Source: Paenibacillus sp. AN1007 (lineage in GTDB: Bacteria > Bacillota > Bacilli > Paenibacillales > Paenibacillaceae). From it: a stretch of DNA of 64,000 nucleotides. The notes under the pieces were generated by a model, which was given only the letters and a program-made list of their open reading frames with translations, searched no databases and was not told the DNA's origin. This document shows positions 18,264-27,111 of this stretch, piece after piece. The translations under genes were made by a program, and so were the position numbers. Within the stretch, counting starts at the first letter, position 1. Each line of letters starts with the position of its first letter. The stretch is from contig NZ_CP159992.1 in the NCBI RefSeq assembly GCF_040702995.1, positions 2,133,501-2,197,500 on the forward strand, in the 5' to 3' direction.

Positions 18264-18289
18264 TTCTTGTCCCGAGCCAAGGACAAGAA
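18264..18289. other. Perfect 9-bp inverted repeat, 8-bp spacer
   Basis: TTCTTGTCC and GGACAAGAA in the 380-base gap between the LysE gene and the GNAT gene. A related GGACAAGAGCCAAG occurs at about 18151. There is no T-run, so an operator or RNA hairpin is more likely than a terminator. Nothing else in the gap (18099-18477) could be assigned apart from divergent promoter space. Confidence 0.45.
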
Positions 18290-18477
18290 CTTGTACTGAA
18301 CAGGACACAAGACCGCAGCCAATTAAAGATTAGATATATGTCTAATGATATTTATGGTTAATTGGAGAAGGTGCTTGATGAGCTGGAAAAGGCATCAACT
18401 GTTATATCATTCGATCAAACTCTTTTTATAATTAATTATGAGAAGATATTGTACAATTTCCTAAGGAGGTATGACAG

Positions 18478-18870
18478 ATGCTGATTCATATTAATTTAGA
18501 AATTAGAGATGAGGAAGTTCCTTCTTTAAGAGAAGCAATTGGTTGGGAAAGAAGAGATGATGATTATCCAACCTTATTTCAGAGATGCAATTTTTGGGCT
18601 GGAGCGAGAGATCCTGAAGGAGTGCTCATTGCTTTTGGGTATATTGCTGGAACAGGCTTGGAACATGGGTATATGGAGGACATAATAGTACATCCAAAAT
18701 ATCAAAGGAGAGGAATTGGCCAACAGCTTGTAAACGAATTATTAAATGAGTCAACCGTACGAGGCTTAAGAATAGTAACTTTGACATACAGCAGGGTACA
18801 CAAGGCGTTTTATGAAAAATGCGGATTCGCACCTACTCATGCTGGAATTTGGAAAGAGGACCCTATGTAG
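18478..18870 (+). CDS. GNAT-family N-acetyltransferase
   Basis: 130 residues. Motif A is textbook: MEDIIVHPKYQRRGIGQQLV, followed by the C-terminal FYEKCGFAPTHAGIW. The SD is AAGGAGG, 9 bases before ATG. It belongs to the small single-domain GNATs; the substrate is not predictable. The codon use is more A+T-rich than in flanking genes, a mild hint of transfer. Confidence 0.88.
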   Translation: MLIHINLEIRDEEVPSLREAIGWERRDDDYPTLFQRCNFWAGARDPEGVLIAFGYIAGTGLEHGYMEDIIVHPKYQRRGIGQQLVNELLNESTVRGLRIVTLTYSRVHKAFYEKCGFAPTHAGIWKEDPM

Positions 18871-19286
18871 ACTATCGGATAATAAAGACTTTGAAAGTTC
18901 TAATTTCAATCGCTATCATCCATATTGTTTTTTACCTTATATCTGGCCATCAGATCATCAAGGAAATTGTGGCTATATGGGGGAAACAATTCACCTTTTC
19001 CTGTTAGGTAGTTGGCCGACTTCGGTTAGTGTACAGATGGTGACGGAGGTGGAGATGTTGTGTTCATCAGCAGGTGGGGGACTCGGATAAAGAGACAAGG
19101 TTATGTGGATGAAGAATACTTGGATTACGAGTCTGGAAATGAGCTGCTTACTGAGTAAAAAAGGCAGAGATGAGGATTATCCCTGCCTTTTTAATGTTGT
19201 GTGTGTGTTGTGTGCCGTGTTAATACATTGTTAGATATCGCAATTACTAGTCTGACGATATTACGAACTTAAGGAAATCATCTTAT
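18871..19286. other. Gap without a supportable gene
   Basis: About 415 bases. A short frame near 18880-19005 reads a hydrophobic stretch (LKVLISIAIIHIVFYLIS) and another near 19040-19158 reads GTRIKRQGYVDEEYLDY before TAA. Neither has a convincing start or a recognised family; they may be debris of a lost gene. A terminator lies at 19157-19193. Confidence 0.4.
19157..19193 (+). terminator. Intrinsic terminator
   Basis: AAAAAGGCAG...CTGCCTTTTT hairpin with T-run on the plus strand. Confidence 0.8.
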
Positions 19287-19799
19287 TTACTTCCCATCCG
19301 GTCGTTTAACTTGCAGCGGAGGGGGAATGAGCCATCCTTTTTCTTTGCTCAATTGAAGGATTCGAACACCCAGTGCAGTCTTGGTAACATGATACTTGGC
19401 AAAAAGTGCACCGATATCCTCACGGATGGATTGACCAATGACTTGACTCGCAGCCACTAATCCAAGAGCTGTATCCGCCGCAATTTTGGCACCAATTTCC
19501 GGATCGGTGAATCTTGCACCGGGCGGAATATCTTCCAAAGCTACAGCAGGTCTCTCGGGAAGAGTTGGTGCGGGGGAGATGCCGTTTTCGGTAAGCAAAG
19601 CGTCACATTCCTTGATCTCCAGTCTGGCCTGATCGAGCATGTCATCCAGAATTTTCTTCAAATCTTTGTCTCCTGCATGATTCATATAAGCCTGATAACA
19701 AGAGACAGCGCCTTTAGCCGCCATGGAGCACTGCCAGACACTGAAAATTTCTCCATAATGCATTGGCTCATTTTTGGGATTACCGCTTAATATTCCCAT
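19287..19799 (-). CDS. DUF3231 family protein (single domain)
   Basis: 170 residues starting MGILSGNPKNEPMHYGEIF, the invariant opening of DUF3231 proteins, with the helical DKDLKKILDDMLDQARLEIKE and ALLTENGISPAPTLPERP. The family is ferritin-like and helical, found in spore-forming Bacillales, often as two tandem copies of the domain; only one is present here. ATG has GGAGGGATC upstream. Function unknown; a link to sporulation is plausible from phyletic spread only. Confidence 0.85.
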   Translation of the reverse strand: MGILSGNPKNEPMHYGEIFSVWQCSMAAKGAVSCYQAYMNHAGDKDLKKILDDMLDQARLEIKECDALLTENGISPAPTLPERPAVALEDIPPGARFTDPEIGAKIAADTALGLVAASQVIGQSIREDIGALFAKYHVTKTALGVRILQLSKEKGWLIPPPLQVKRPDGK

Positions 19800-19890
19800 T
19801 GATGATCCCTCCCCAGAAAGTAATTTTTTTCACTAGTTTAGGGTTCTCATGATCCACACATTTTATCCGGTTTGAAGTTAATATGAGTTA

Positions 19891-19918
19891 AGAATACATC
19901 ATAATAATTATGTAAACT
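19891..19918 (+). repeat. dif-like recombination site B
   Basis: Left half GAATACATCA, 6-bp spacer TAATAA, right half TTATGTAAACT. The right half is identical to the XerD half of B. subtilis dif, and the left half matches its inverted form at 7 of 10 positions. It lies in a gap between the DUF3231 gene and the amidase terminator, in the same orientation as sites A and C. Confidence 0.5.
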
Positions 19919-19987
19919 AATAACTGCTCGCTAGCTATTTGTATTTACAAATATGGAGCTGTCTAGATGCTGAAGTTTGCGTATAGG

Positions 19988-20023
19988 CGAAAAAGCCAGC
20001 AGTTTAGGCTGCTGACTTTTTCG
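19988..20023 (-). terminator. Intrinsic terminator of amidase
   Basis: Arms GAAAAAGTCAGCAG and CTGCTGGCTTTTTC on the minus strand, 20 bases past the amidase stop codon. Confidence 0.8.
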
Positions 20024-20042
20024 ATTAATGTAAGTTTTAAGC

Positions 20043-21545
20043 TTACGTAGAGGACGGAAACATAGGGTTGCCCTTCATTCCAATCCACAGTTCGGATGAT
20101 TCGAGCTGCCCGGCCAGATGTAACAACCAATCTTCATGCCCTTTGGTCGCCATAACTTGCACACCCATTGGCAGACCTTCTGCAGTCAGATGCAGTGGAA
20201 GACTGATTGCAGGCTGACCTGTCAGATTCGCAAGCTGTGTAAAAGGGGTATAGGTCAGGCTGGGCTTGAACATATCATAGATCAGCTCTTGCTGCGCTGT
20301 TTTGCCCAGATCACTGACACACATCAATTGTTGGATTCGTTCTGCATGAGGTGTCAGTTCTCCTACCCGTGGTGCAGGATAAGCATTGACGGGTGAGATG
20401 TAAAAATCAAACCGTGCAAACAACGAGGACATCTGCGCAGCTGCTACGTCCCATTCTGCCAAGCTGTGCACAAATTCGGCAGCGGACACTTTTTTGCCGG
20501 CTTCAGCGAGTACCCATGATTCAATCTCCATATCATCCGCAGTGAGGGACCGTCCTAGGCCATGCTCCATAGAAGAGATCATCGCGGCCATCTCACCGCT
20601 GTTCATCATGTAATAATTCTCCATGAGCCGTACACCATTGACTGGACTTCGTTTTTCTTCCACATGGTGGCCCTGAGCGTCAAGGAAGTGAACAAGCTTC
20701 ATTACGGCTTCTTTGGCGTCTTCGCTGACTGGTGTGCCAACCGGGGAGTCCGTAGTATAAGCAATCCGATATTTACGCTGATGCGGATAATTCATGTCCG
20801 CCAGATAACTTCCAGGAAATAACGGAGCTTGGAAGGCAGCCTCTGGTTGTATAACTTGCAGTGTATCGAGCAGTGCAGCACTGTCTCTCACCGAGCGGGA
20901 TAAGGCAAAATCAATCGAGGCTCCCTGCCACTGCCGCCCTACACCTGGACCAACGGGAGTACGTCCCCGTGTCGGTTTCAGTCCGAACAATCCGCTGAAT
21001 GAAGCGGGGATTCGAATGGAGCCTCCGCCATCGCTTGCGCCGGCAAGAGGTACGATGCCTGATGCTACAGCGGCAGCGGCACCGCCGCTTGAGCCGCCTG
21101 GGGAATGATTCACATTCCATGGATTGCGCGAAGGCCCATGCAGCCATGGCTCTGTTATATTTTTTAACCCGAACTCCGGCGTGTTTGTATGTCCTATCAC
21201 AATAAAACCTGCTTCCTGCAGGCGGTTAACAAAATTGGAGCTTCGTTTCGCACGATGCTCATGGAATAGTCGAGAACCTGAAGTGAGTAACTCACCCTCC
21301 AGCGACTGAGAAATATCTTTAAGCAGCAGGGGAACACCCGCAAAAGGCTGTTCTCCGGGACGAACAGTGCCGGCTTGCTGCCGAGCACGGGTTTCATATG
21401 TACGAATAACCGCATTAAGCTGCGGATTCACTTCTTCCAGACGTGCAAAAGCCGCTTCGAGCAGTTCAACCGGGGATACTTCCCGGGAACGGATCAGCTC
21501 GGCCAAGCCAATCGCATCATAGGCTGTATAGGAGAATGAAGACAT
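20043..21545 (-). CDS. Amidase (amidase signature family)
   Basis: About 500 residues. The signature [29 protein letters not shown] (split here from a longer stretch) holds the cis-Ser and nucleophile Ser, and the catalytic Lys is in [10 protein letters not shown]. The C-terminus [12 protein letters not shown] is also family-typical. It hydrolyses a carboxamide in the cytosol; the substrate cannot be told. The start is ATG 21545 (MSSFSYTA) after GAGAGGA; the frame continues upstream without an SD. Confidence 0.9.
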   Translation of the reverse strand: MSSFSYTAYDAIGLAELIRSREVSPVELLEAAFARLEEVNPQLNAVIRTYETRARQQAGTVRPGEQPFAGVPLLLKDISQSLEGELLTSGSRLFHEHRAKRSSNFVNRLQEAGFIVIGHTNTPEFGLKNITEPWLHGPSRNPWNVNHSPGGSSGGAAAAVASGIVPLAGASDGGGSIRIPASFSGLFGLKPTRGRTPVGPGVGRQWQGASIDFALSRSVRDSAALLDTLQVIQPEAAFQAPLFPGSYLADMNYPHQRKYRIAYTTDSPVGTPVSEDAKEAVMKLVHFLDAQGHHVEEKRSPVNGVRLMENYYMMNSGEMAAMISSMEHGLGRSLTADDMEIESWVLAEAGKKVSAAEFVHSLAEWDVAAAQMSSLFARFDFYISPVNAYPAPRVGELTPHAERIQQLMCVSDLGKTAQQELIYDMFKPSLTYTPFTQLANLTGQPAISLPLHLTAEGLPMGVQVMATKGHEDWLLHLAGQLESSELWIGMKGNPMFPSST

Positions 21546-21667
21546 TAGTAATCGTTCCTCTCTAAAAATAGTTCCTGAATATTGTCCTCTGTAAATGTAT
21601 GTTTCAAGTGCCATAAATCATCGTACCATCCTAAGAAGCAAAAGACAAAACAAGCCGGGAAGATCGT

Positions 21668-21707
21668 AAAAAAGCACTGCTCACCTCATAAGGTGAAACA
21701 GTGCTTT
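21668..21707 (-). terminator. Intrinsic terminator of the EamA transporter
   Basis: On the minus strand AAAGCACTGTTTCACC...GGTGAGCAGTGCTTTTTT. Confidence 0.85.
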
Positions 21708-21736
21708 AGCTGCTTAAGCCGGGTGGTACGTCATGA

Positions 21737-22717
21737 TTACTCCGTTCGAAGTTTTGGTGCGGCTTCTGCCATCGGTGCAGTACGTTCCTGCTGCTTCGAA
21801 ATTGCAAACAGCGCAATCCAGATCAGGATAAAACCGAGGAGCTGCTCCCAAGTTACCAGTGTACGGAAAGCAATCCAGTTCACCAGCACGCCGGCCATCG
21901 GGAAGCTGAGCTCTGCAAGTGTGGCAACGGAAGCTTTCGTAGACGATAATCCTTTGTAGTACAGAAGCAGACTGAGCAAACCTGGCAATAGTGCCTGACC
22001 GAGAATGTTGAGTATAACGGCAGCTTGTGCCCCAGTACCTGCTGGAAGTGTCCACGGAGCGCCCTCGTTCCAGGTCATGAAAATCAGAAGTGGAAGTGCC
22101 ACAACAAATCGGAGGGAGGTAACCGTTTCATACCTTGCCTGCCCCAGCATTAGTCGACCCATTACCGTAGATCCGCCCCATAAGGCTGCGGCACCAAGAG
22201 ACAGCAGACTGCCTGCATGAATCCAGTTATTCCAACTGCCCAGCGGTAGTGAAAAGCCGAACGTAAGCAGGTATGTTCCTGCCAGCGCAATGATAAACAG
22301 TCCTCCGAAATGGCGCGGCAGTGTTTCTTTTAATAAAAGCTTTGCGAGAACAATCGCGAAGAGCGGCTGCATTTTTTGCAATAACAATACGGTGTTAGGA
22401 TCATTATGGGTGAGCGCCAAAGTAAATAATACGGTCGCAAGTGCCGAACCACCCCATGAGATAAAGACGACAGCGATCCAGTGACGAGCACGCAGTTTTT
22501 TCAGATCATCTCGAAACTTCCAGAGTACCGGAATCGCGACAAGACTGACGATGATATGTTCGATCAGTACAATCTGTGTAGAAGTCATCGTTTTCAGCAA
22601 AATAATGCGAAATAACGGGTCTACCCCCCAAAGGGCTGCCCCTAGTACAACAAGCCAAAATCCGGTATTACTTCGTTCCTTGCGATACCTAGTTGGTGCT
22701 GATGATGTCTTTTCCAT
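21737..22717 (-). CDS. EamA/DMT-family transporter, predicted flavin (riboflavin) transporter
   Basis: About 326 residues with ten predicted membrane helices in two EamA repeats: GFWLVVLGAALWGVDPLF... for the first, LLSLGAAALWGGSTVMGRLML for the second. The ATG at 22717 has AAGGAG 8 bases upstream. An FMN riboswitch precedes it and nothing else is in the unit, so its role is most likely import of riboflavin or a related flavin. EamA-type RibN carriers under FMN riboswitches are known in Proteobacteria; here the assignment rests on the riboswitch. Confidence 0.85.
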   Translation of the reverse strand: MEKTSSAPTRYRKERSNTGFWLVVLGAALWGVDPLFRIILLKTMTSTQIVLIEHIIVSLVAIPVLWKFRDDLKKLRARHWIAVVFISWGGSALATVLFTLALTHNDPNTVLLLQKMQPLFAIVLAKLLLKETLPRHFGGLFIIALAGTYLLTFGFSLPLGSWNNWIHAGSLLSLGAAALWGGSTVMGRLMLGQARYETVTSLRFVVALPLLIFMTWNEGAPWTLPAGTGAQAAVILNILGQALLPGLLSLLLYYKGLSSTKASVATLAELSFPMAGVLVNWIAFRTLVTWEQLLGFILIWIALFAISKQQERTAPMAEAAPKLRTE

Positions 22718-22771
22718 ATTCAGGACTCCTTCGTCAGAACACGGAATCTTCAGTTGGCAAAATCGACAAAA

Positions 22772-22806
22772 TCCCCCGTTCTGGCGTACGCCAAATAAAC
22801 GGGGGA
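22772..22806 (-). terminator. Riboswitch expression-platform hairpin
   Basis: On the minus strand CCCCCGTT...AACGGGGG with an inner GGCGTACGCC palindrome, followed by ATTTTGTCGATTTT. It lies between the FMN aptamer and the EamA start codon and fits a ligand-dependent terminator. Confidence 0.7.
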
Positions 22807-22867
22807 CCATTCAAAGACAAGACGTCAGAGAAGAAAACTTCCCGTAAACGGCCTGCCATTGTGTTGA

Positions 22868-23010
22868 TCTTCTCTCATCCGGACTGTACCGTCGGCCTTG
22901 GAATCTCACCAAGTCAGTCGCTGTCTGTAGTCATAACCACAAACAGCGAGTCGCGGGCTGGTTCTTCAAGAACATCACCGCCGGTCGGGAATTTCACCCT
23001 ACCCCGAAGA
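22868..23010 (-). promoter_or_regulatory. FMN riboswitch (RFN element)
   Basis: Read on the minus strand, the conserved RFN segments appear in order: TTCGGGGTAGGGTGAAATTC, ACCGGCGGTGATG, AGCCCGCGACTCGCTG, GACTTGGTGAGATTCC, CCGACGGTACAGTC and CGGATGAGAGAAGATC. These form the six-helix FMN aptamer. High FMN should favour the downstream terminator and switch off the EamA transporter gene. Confidence 0.95.
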
Positions 23011-23103
23011 TCCTATTCAATTAATTAATATATAGTATTGAACAAGTTGTAACCTTATGAAGTCCATCTTATTCCTGTAAGCGCTAGCAGTTCAAGTGTT
23101 TTT

Positions 23104-23610
23104 TTAGAAAACGATACTCCAGCATCCCTGCTGTCTGCGGAGCAGCACGATCTGACCCGCATGATAAGCATCGTGCAGGACCCATCGGGCAAGGGTTTGA
23201 GCCCAGTTTTCTTCAGAATCCTTATAAGGTTCCTCAAGTTTAGACTCCTGTAATGCGGTAAGGTGATCACGCAGCTGCTCTGCCAGTGCACTGGTACGCC
23301 TCATGAGCATACTCCAGCCAGCATGGTTTGAAGGGTCGCCAGGTTCGCCAAACGTAGCTGCGTTCGATTCCGCAGCGGGTTCAGATGGAGTTTGGCCCTG
23401 AAGACGTTCCAGAATCAGCTGGTTGTAATAATACATATGATTGACCAGCTGCCATATGCTTAGTCCTCCTGGATAAGGAACCCAGGCTGCTTGCTCTGCG
23501 GTCAGCCCTTCAAGAGCCTTCGACAATGGAACGATCCAGTTACATTGATTCCAGGTATCTTCGTTCTGAATAACCAATACGTCTAATGCCGTTGTAACAG
23601 ACTTTTTCAA
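23104..23610 (-). CDS. DinB-family putative metal-dependent protein
   Basis: 168 residues, helical. The three metal-ligand His positions of the DinB fold are visible: LVNHMYYYNQLILERLQG, and near the C-terminus LHDAYHAGQIVLLRRQQG. The family includes thiol (bacillithiol/mycothiol) S-transferases and proteins of unknown role. It is divergent from a CGNR-type regulator at 23772, with a shared 160-base promoter region. Confidence 0.85.
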   Translation of the reverse strand: MKKSVTTALDVLVIQNEDTWNQCNWIVPLSKALEGLTAEQAAWVPYPGGLSIWQLVNHMYYYNQLILERLQGQTPSEPAAESNAATFGEPGDPSNHAGWSMLMRRTSALAEQLRDHLTALQESKLEEPYKDSEENWAQTLARWVLHDAYHAGQIVLLRRQQGCWSIVF

Positions 23611-23771
23611 TGCGTTTCATTCCTCTCTTGTCGGACTCATCTCGTTCTTACGTCTTGATGCTTGTAACTAGCTATTATGAATTTAAATGGTTACAATTAA
23701 TATAACACAATTCGAATAGATGTAACCATCTTATTGGTTTTAGATTGTTACTATTTTGATCGGAGGTACTC

Positions 23772-24335
23772 ATGGATAGATTATGGACCGATTTTGTAAA
23801 CAGCGATTACCATGATTGGCGCGGTGGGAACCGATCGGAAGACAGGCTGGGGAACGCAGGCTGGCAGCGGGATTTTCTGAATCGTTGGCAATTAGAAGCG
23901 CCAGTACCCGCATCGGCTGAAGAGGAATCCACCATGAGAAGATTCAGAGATGAACTGCAGTCTCTTGCGATTCGTGTGTCTGATGGAACTACCTTATCCG
24001 ACCAGGATCAACAATGGTTGAATGATTTTATGCAGGCTGGCGGTGTTATCCGACAACTAGTCTCACAGAACCAAGGATTGAATGTAGTGCTGGTTCCCGT
24101 CCATACCCATTGGGTTCAAGTCCTGGCAGAGGTCGCTGCTGATTTTGCCATGACGCTGGTAGAGGGCGAAGGCAGGCGAATTCGAAGCTGTGATAACCCG
24201 GACTGTCGATGGATATTTTATGACGCTACTCGCAGCCGGACACAGAAATATTGTGATGATAAAATGTGCGGTAATTTAATGAAGGTAAGACGCTTCCGAG
24301 CTCAACGCAAAATGGATTCCAAAGAAGGTAAGTAG
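23772..24335 (+). CDS. CGNR zinc-finger (ABATE domain) regulator
   Basis: 187 residues. The C-terminal zinc finger reads CDNPDCRWIFYDATRSRTQKY then CDDKMCGNLMKVRRFR: four Cys and the CGN motif that names the family. The N-terminal ~130 residues fit the ABATE ligand-binding domain. Such proteins are thought to be transcription regulators binding small molecules. Divergence from the DinB gene suggests it controls that gene. The SD is GGAGG ahead of ATG. Confidence 0.88.
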   Translation: MDRLWTDFVNSDYHDWRGGNRSEDRLGNAGWQRDFLNRWQLEAPVPASAEEESTMRRFRDELQSLAIRVSDGTTLSDQDQQWLNDFMQAGGVIRQLVSQNQGLNVVLVPVHTHWVQVLAEVAADFAMTLVEGEGRRIRSCDNPDCRWIFYDATRSRTQKYCDDKMCGNLMKVRRFRAQRKMDSKEGK

Positions 24336-24416
24336 ATAGCGGAATGATTTTCCACAATTTGATAATTATTTACACTTGATATATAATGTATATATACTAG
24401 CGAAATTATAGTCAAA

Positions 24417-24460
24417 AGAAGCAAGAAGCAAGAAGCAAGAAGCAAGAAGCAAGAAGCAAA
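24417..24460 (+). repeat. Heptanucleotide tandem repeat (GCAAGAA, about 5.7 copies)
   Basis: Uninterrupted GCAAGAA units between a TATAAT-like region (24381-24395) and the start of the amidohydrolase gene at 24565. It lies in the presumed 5' untranslated leader and reads as A/G-rich RNA. Confidence 0.9.
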
Positions 24461-24564
24461 GAAGAAACAAAGAAAGAAACAGTAAGCTGCGAATAGGAAA
24501 GAAAAAATGTACAGCAATGCGGATCAGATCATTTTACAAACCATTACGATTGGAGAGGTGTCTT

Positions 24565-25938
24565 ATGGGGACAAGTTATCTATTGAAAAACGGTTGTGTA
24601 TTATCGATGGATGCTCGTATTGGTCAGTATAACAGGGCAGACGTACTTATTCAGGGTAATTTGATTGCAGCCATTCAACCGAATATTGAGGCAGCAGCTG
24701 CAGATGTAGAAGTCATCGACGAGTCAGACATGATTATCATGCCTGGATTGGTGGACACACACCGACATATGTGGGAGTCACTTGTCAAAACCGCCGGAAC
24801 CAACTGGTCGCTGCCCGTGTATCTGCAGAATCTGTACTATGGAGCCATGGGAAGTAAGCTCCGTCCTCAGGACAGTTACATCGCCAACCTGCTTGGATCA
24901 TTGGAAGCGCTTAATGCTGGTGTGACAACGGTGCTGGATTGGAGCATGCCTTACTCCCCGGACCATACGGATGAGCTGATTCGAGGGCTGCAGGATGCAG
25001 GAATTCGAGCTGTGTTTGCCCACGGTGTTCCTGGAGAAACCGAGTATTGGAACCGGGAGAGCAGACTTTCCTATCCGGAAAATATCAGAAGCGTTAAAGA
25101 GCGATACTTCTCCTCCAACGATCAATTACTTACATATGGTCTTGCCATCCGTGGCCCGGAGTTCAGTCACTGGGATACCACGGTCAAGGATGTTCAGCTG
25201 GCAGAAGAACTGGACGCCATTTGTTCGATGCATGTCGGTTTTGGCAGTTGGGGGGCAGCCGATCGTTCAATCAGCCGAATGCATGAGGCGGGACTGCTGA
25301 GTCCCCGCATCAATGTTGTTCATGGAAATACGATGGGCATGGATGAATTCAAAATGCTGGCGGACAGCGGAGCATCCTTGTCGGTCACACCGGAAGTCGA
25401 GATGATGATGGGGCATGGCTACCCAGCCACGGGATATTTTCTGGAGCATGGGGGGACACCAACACTGGGGGTAGATGTAGTGACCTCGACTGGTGGAGAC
25501 ATGTTTTCACAGATGAAGTTCGCCCTGCAGGCGGAACGTTCCAGAACCAACGAACTGCTGCTGCAGCAGGGAGAGATGCCGGGTGAACTGAGCCTGCAGG
25601 CAAGTCAGGTACTGCGATTTGCAACGGCTGCGGGTGCGCGGGCTTTGGGACTGGAAAAGAAAACAGGCTCCCTTTCACCTGGAAAGGAAGCAGATTTGAT
25701 CATGATTTGCTCAACAGATCTGAATCTGTTCCCTGTGCATGATCCGATTGGGGCGGTTGTGCAGTTTGCCAATCCATCGAATGTGGATACCGTTTTTGTC
25801 GCCGGGAAACCCGTGAAGCGAGATGGCAGGCTGCTGGATGTTGATCTGCATGAAATCCGCCGCAAAGGGATGCAGAGTACCGAATATCTGCTGACACAAT
25901 ATCGGATGTCTGACGCGGATCGGATTGTTTTTTCGTAA
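24565..25938 (+). CDS. Amidohydrolase-superfamily deaminase/hydrolase
   Basis: About 457 residues. Metal-site motifs of the amidohydrolase superfamily are in place: PGLVDTHRHMWESL (HxH), the His in CSMHVGF, the His in NVVHGNTMG and the Asp in TLGVDVVTS. The split beta-sandwich at both ends and GSLSPGKEADLIMI place it with TrzA/SsnA/cytosine-deaminase-like enzymes. ATG 24565 has GGAGAGG 6 bases upstream; an in-frame ATG at 24517 lacks an SD. The substrate is likely a nitrogen heterocycle or related ring, but this is inference. Confidence 0.88.
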   Translation: MGTSYLLKNGCVLSMDARIGQYNRADVLIQGNLIAAIQPNIEAAAADVEVIDESDMIIMPGLVDTHRHMWESLVKTAGTNWSLPVYLQNLYYGAMGSKLRPQDSYIANLLGSLEALNAGVTTVLDWSMPYSPDHTDELIRGLQDAGIRAVFAHGVPGETEYWNRESRLSYPENIRSVKERYFSSNDQLLTYGLAIRGPEFSHWDTTVKDVQLAEELDAICSMHVGFGSWGAADRSISRMHEAGLLSPRINVVHGNTMGMDEFKMLADSGASLSVTPEVEMMMGHGYPATGYFLEHGGTPTLGVDVVTSTGGDMFSQMKFALQAERSRTNELLLQQGEMPGELSLQASQVLRFATAAGARALGLEKKTGSLSPGKEADLIMICSTDLNLFPVHDPIGAVVQFANPSNVDTVFVAGKPVKRDGRLLDVDLHEIRRKGMQSTEYLLTQYRMSDADRIVFS

Positions 25939-25956
25939 ACAGGGTCAAGATAAAAT

Positions 25957-25990
25957 AAAAAGAGTCGTCAATTCAAAACGGCTCTTTTCT
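25957..25990 (+). terminator. Intrinsic terminator
   Basis: AAAAGAGTCGT...ACGGCTCTTTTCTTT hairpin past the amidohydrolase stop codon. Confidence 0.75.
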
Positions 25991-26009
25991 TTAATAGATT
26001 ATGCAAAGC

Positions 26010-26081
26010 GGCTATCTTAGATAACGAACGGAGTTAAATTTAGATATGTTGACAAATATAACGCTTTCCTCTAAGATAGCC
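26010..26081 (+). promoter_or_regulatory. bgl operon promoter inside a 12-bp inverted repeat, with possible cre site
   Basis: A sigma-A promoter is visible: TTGACA at 26049-26054, a 17-bp spacer, then TAAGAT at 26072-26077. Perfect 12-bp arms GGCTATCTTAGA (26010-26021) and TCTAAGATAGCC (26070-26081) flank it, the right arm covering the -10. The spacer contains ATAACGCTTTCC, a partial match to the CcpA cre consensus. Both features suggest operator control on top of LicT antitermination. Confidence 0.65.
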
Positions 26082-26107
26082 ATATAAGTTAATAATGAAT
26101 TTAATCA

Positions 26108-26203
26108 GGATTGTTACTGATCAGCAGGCAAGACCGATTGATAATGCAAACATGAAGAATTGTATTTTTTCATGTCTGCATAATTAATGGTCTTTTTTTG
26201 TTG
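26108..26203 (+). promoter_or_regulatory. LicT-type RAT antiterminator and overlapping terminator (before licT)
   Basis: The RAT element GGATTGTTACTGATCAGCAG plus GCAAGACC at 26108-26135 closely matches the B. subtilis bglP/licS RAT. Its 3' part is the 5' arm of a terminator (AAGACC...GGTCTTTTTTT). Phosphorylation-controlled LicT binding to the RAT RNA would prevent termination and allow licT expression. Confidence 0.92.
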
Positions 26204-26242
26204 CTAAATTCTGTTAACGTTTCATTTTAAAAGGAGATTCCG

Positions 26243-27082
26243 ATGAAGATCACACGAATTATTAACAATAATGTCGTCTGTGCAGTCAATGAACGGCGCC
26301 AGGAGATGATGCTTTTAGGCAGCGGTATTGGTTTTCAGAAGAAAAAGGGAGACGATGTGGACACAGTCAAGATTGAAAAAGAATTTTTTCTGAAATCCAA
26401 AAATGTTACAGGCAAATTATATGCCCTGCTGGCACAAATCCCGATGGAGTATATTCGTGTATCCGATAGTATCATTCAGTACGCCAAGCAGTCCTTAAAC
26501 AAGGAACTTAATGAAAATATATATCTAACGTTAACGGACCATATTAATTTTGCAGTGGCACGTTATAAGCAAGGTATGAATTTCAATAATGCTTTATTGT
26601 CAGAGATTAAAGCGTTTTATTCCAATGAATTTCGCGTGGCTATGAAAGCCCGGGATATGATTAATGAGGAATTTAACATTACACTGCCTGAAGATGAGGC
26701 GGGGTTCATTGCGCTTCATATTGTCAATGCAGAACTGGGATCTGAAATGGAAGAAACCATGAAGATTACACAGTTCATTCATAAAGTTTTGAATATTATT
26801 CGGTATCAGTTTAATATACATTTTAATGAAAGTTCACTCCATTATTCCAGACTTGTTACTCATTTGAAATTTTTCGCCTATCGCTTGTTTAATCATACGG
26901 TTTTGAAAAGCGGTGACAGTGATTTTCTCCATATCATTAAAGAAAAGTATACAAATGAATATCAATGCAGTCTCCGAATTGCACAGCTGATTCGGGTCGA
27001 TTATGGAAAAGAATTAACAGAAGATGAATTGGTATATTTAACGGTTCATATCAAAAGGGTCATTGATGAAGAGAAGGATTGA
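26243..27082 (+). CDS. licT: BglG-family transcription antiterminator LicT
   Basis: 279 residues. The N-terminal CAT RNA-binding domain begins MKITRIINNNVVCAVNE...LLGSGIGFQ. Two PRD domains follow, with the phosphorylatable His residues in TDHINFAV, ALHIVNAE, VTHLKFF and TVHIKRV. LicT dimers bind RAT RNA when aryl-beta-glucosides are transported and sugar supply is poor. Its own RAT lies upstream and a second RAT precedes bglP, so it autoregulates and controls the operon. Confidence 0.95.
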   Translation: MKITRIINNNVVCAVNERRQEMMLLGSGIGFQKKKGDDVDTVKIEKEFFLKSKNVTGKLYALLAQIPMEYIRVSDSIIQYAKQSLNKELNENIYLTLTDHINFAVARYKQGMNFNNALLSEIKAFYSNEFRVAMKARDMINEEFNITLPEDEAGFIALHIVNAELGSEMEETMKITQFIHKVLNIIRYQFNIHFNESSLHYSRLVTHLKFFAYRLFNHTVLKSGDSDFLHIIKEKYTNEYQCSLRIAQLIRVDYGKELTEDELVYLTVHIKRVIDEEKD

Positions 27083-27111
27083 TCCATCAGTCCACTATAA
27101 TGAATATACTA

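Noticed and set aside
18812..19090. Open frames after the GNAT gene at 18478
   Set aside because: They overlap the GNAT end in another frame and have no SD; recorded only as a gap with possible debris.
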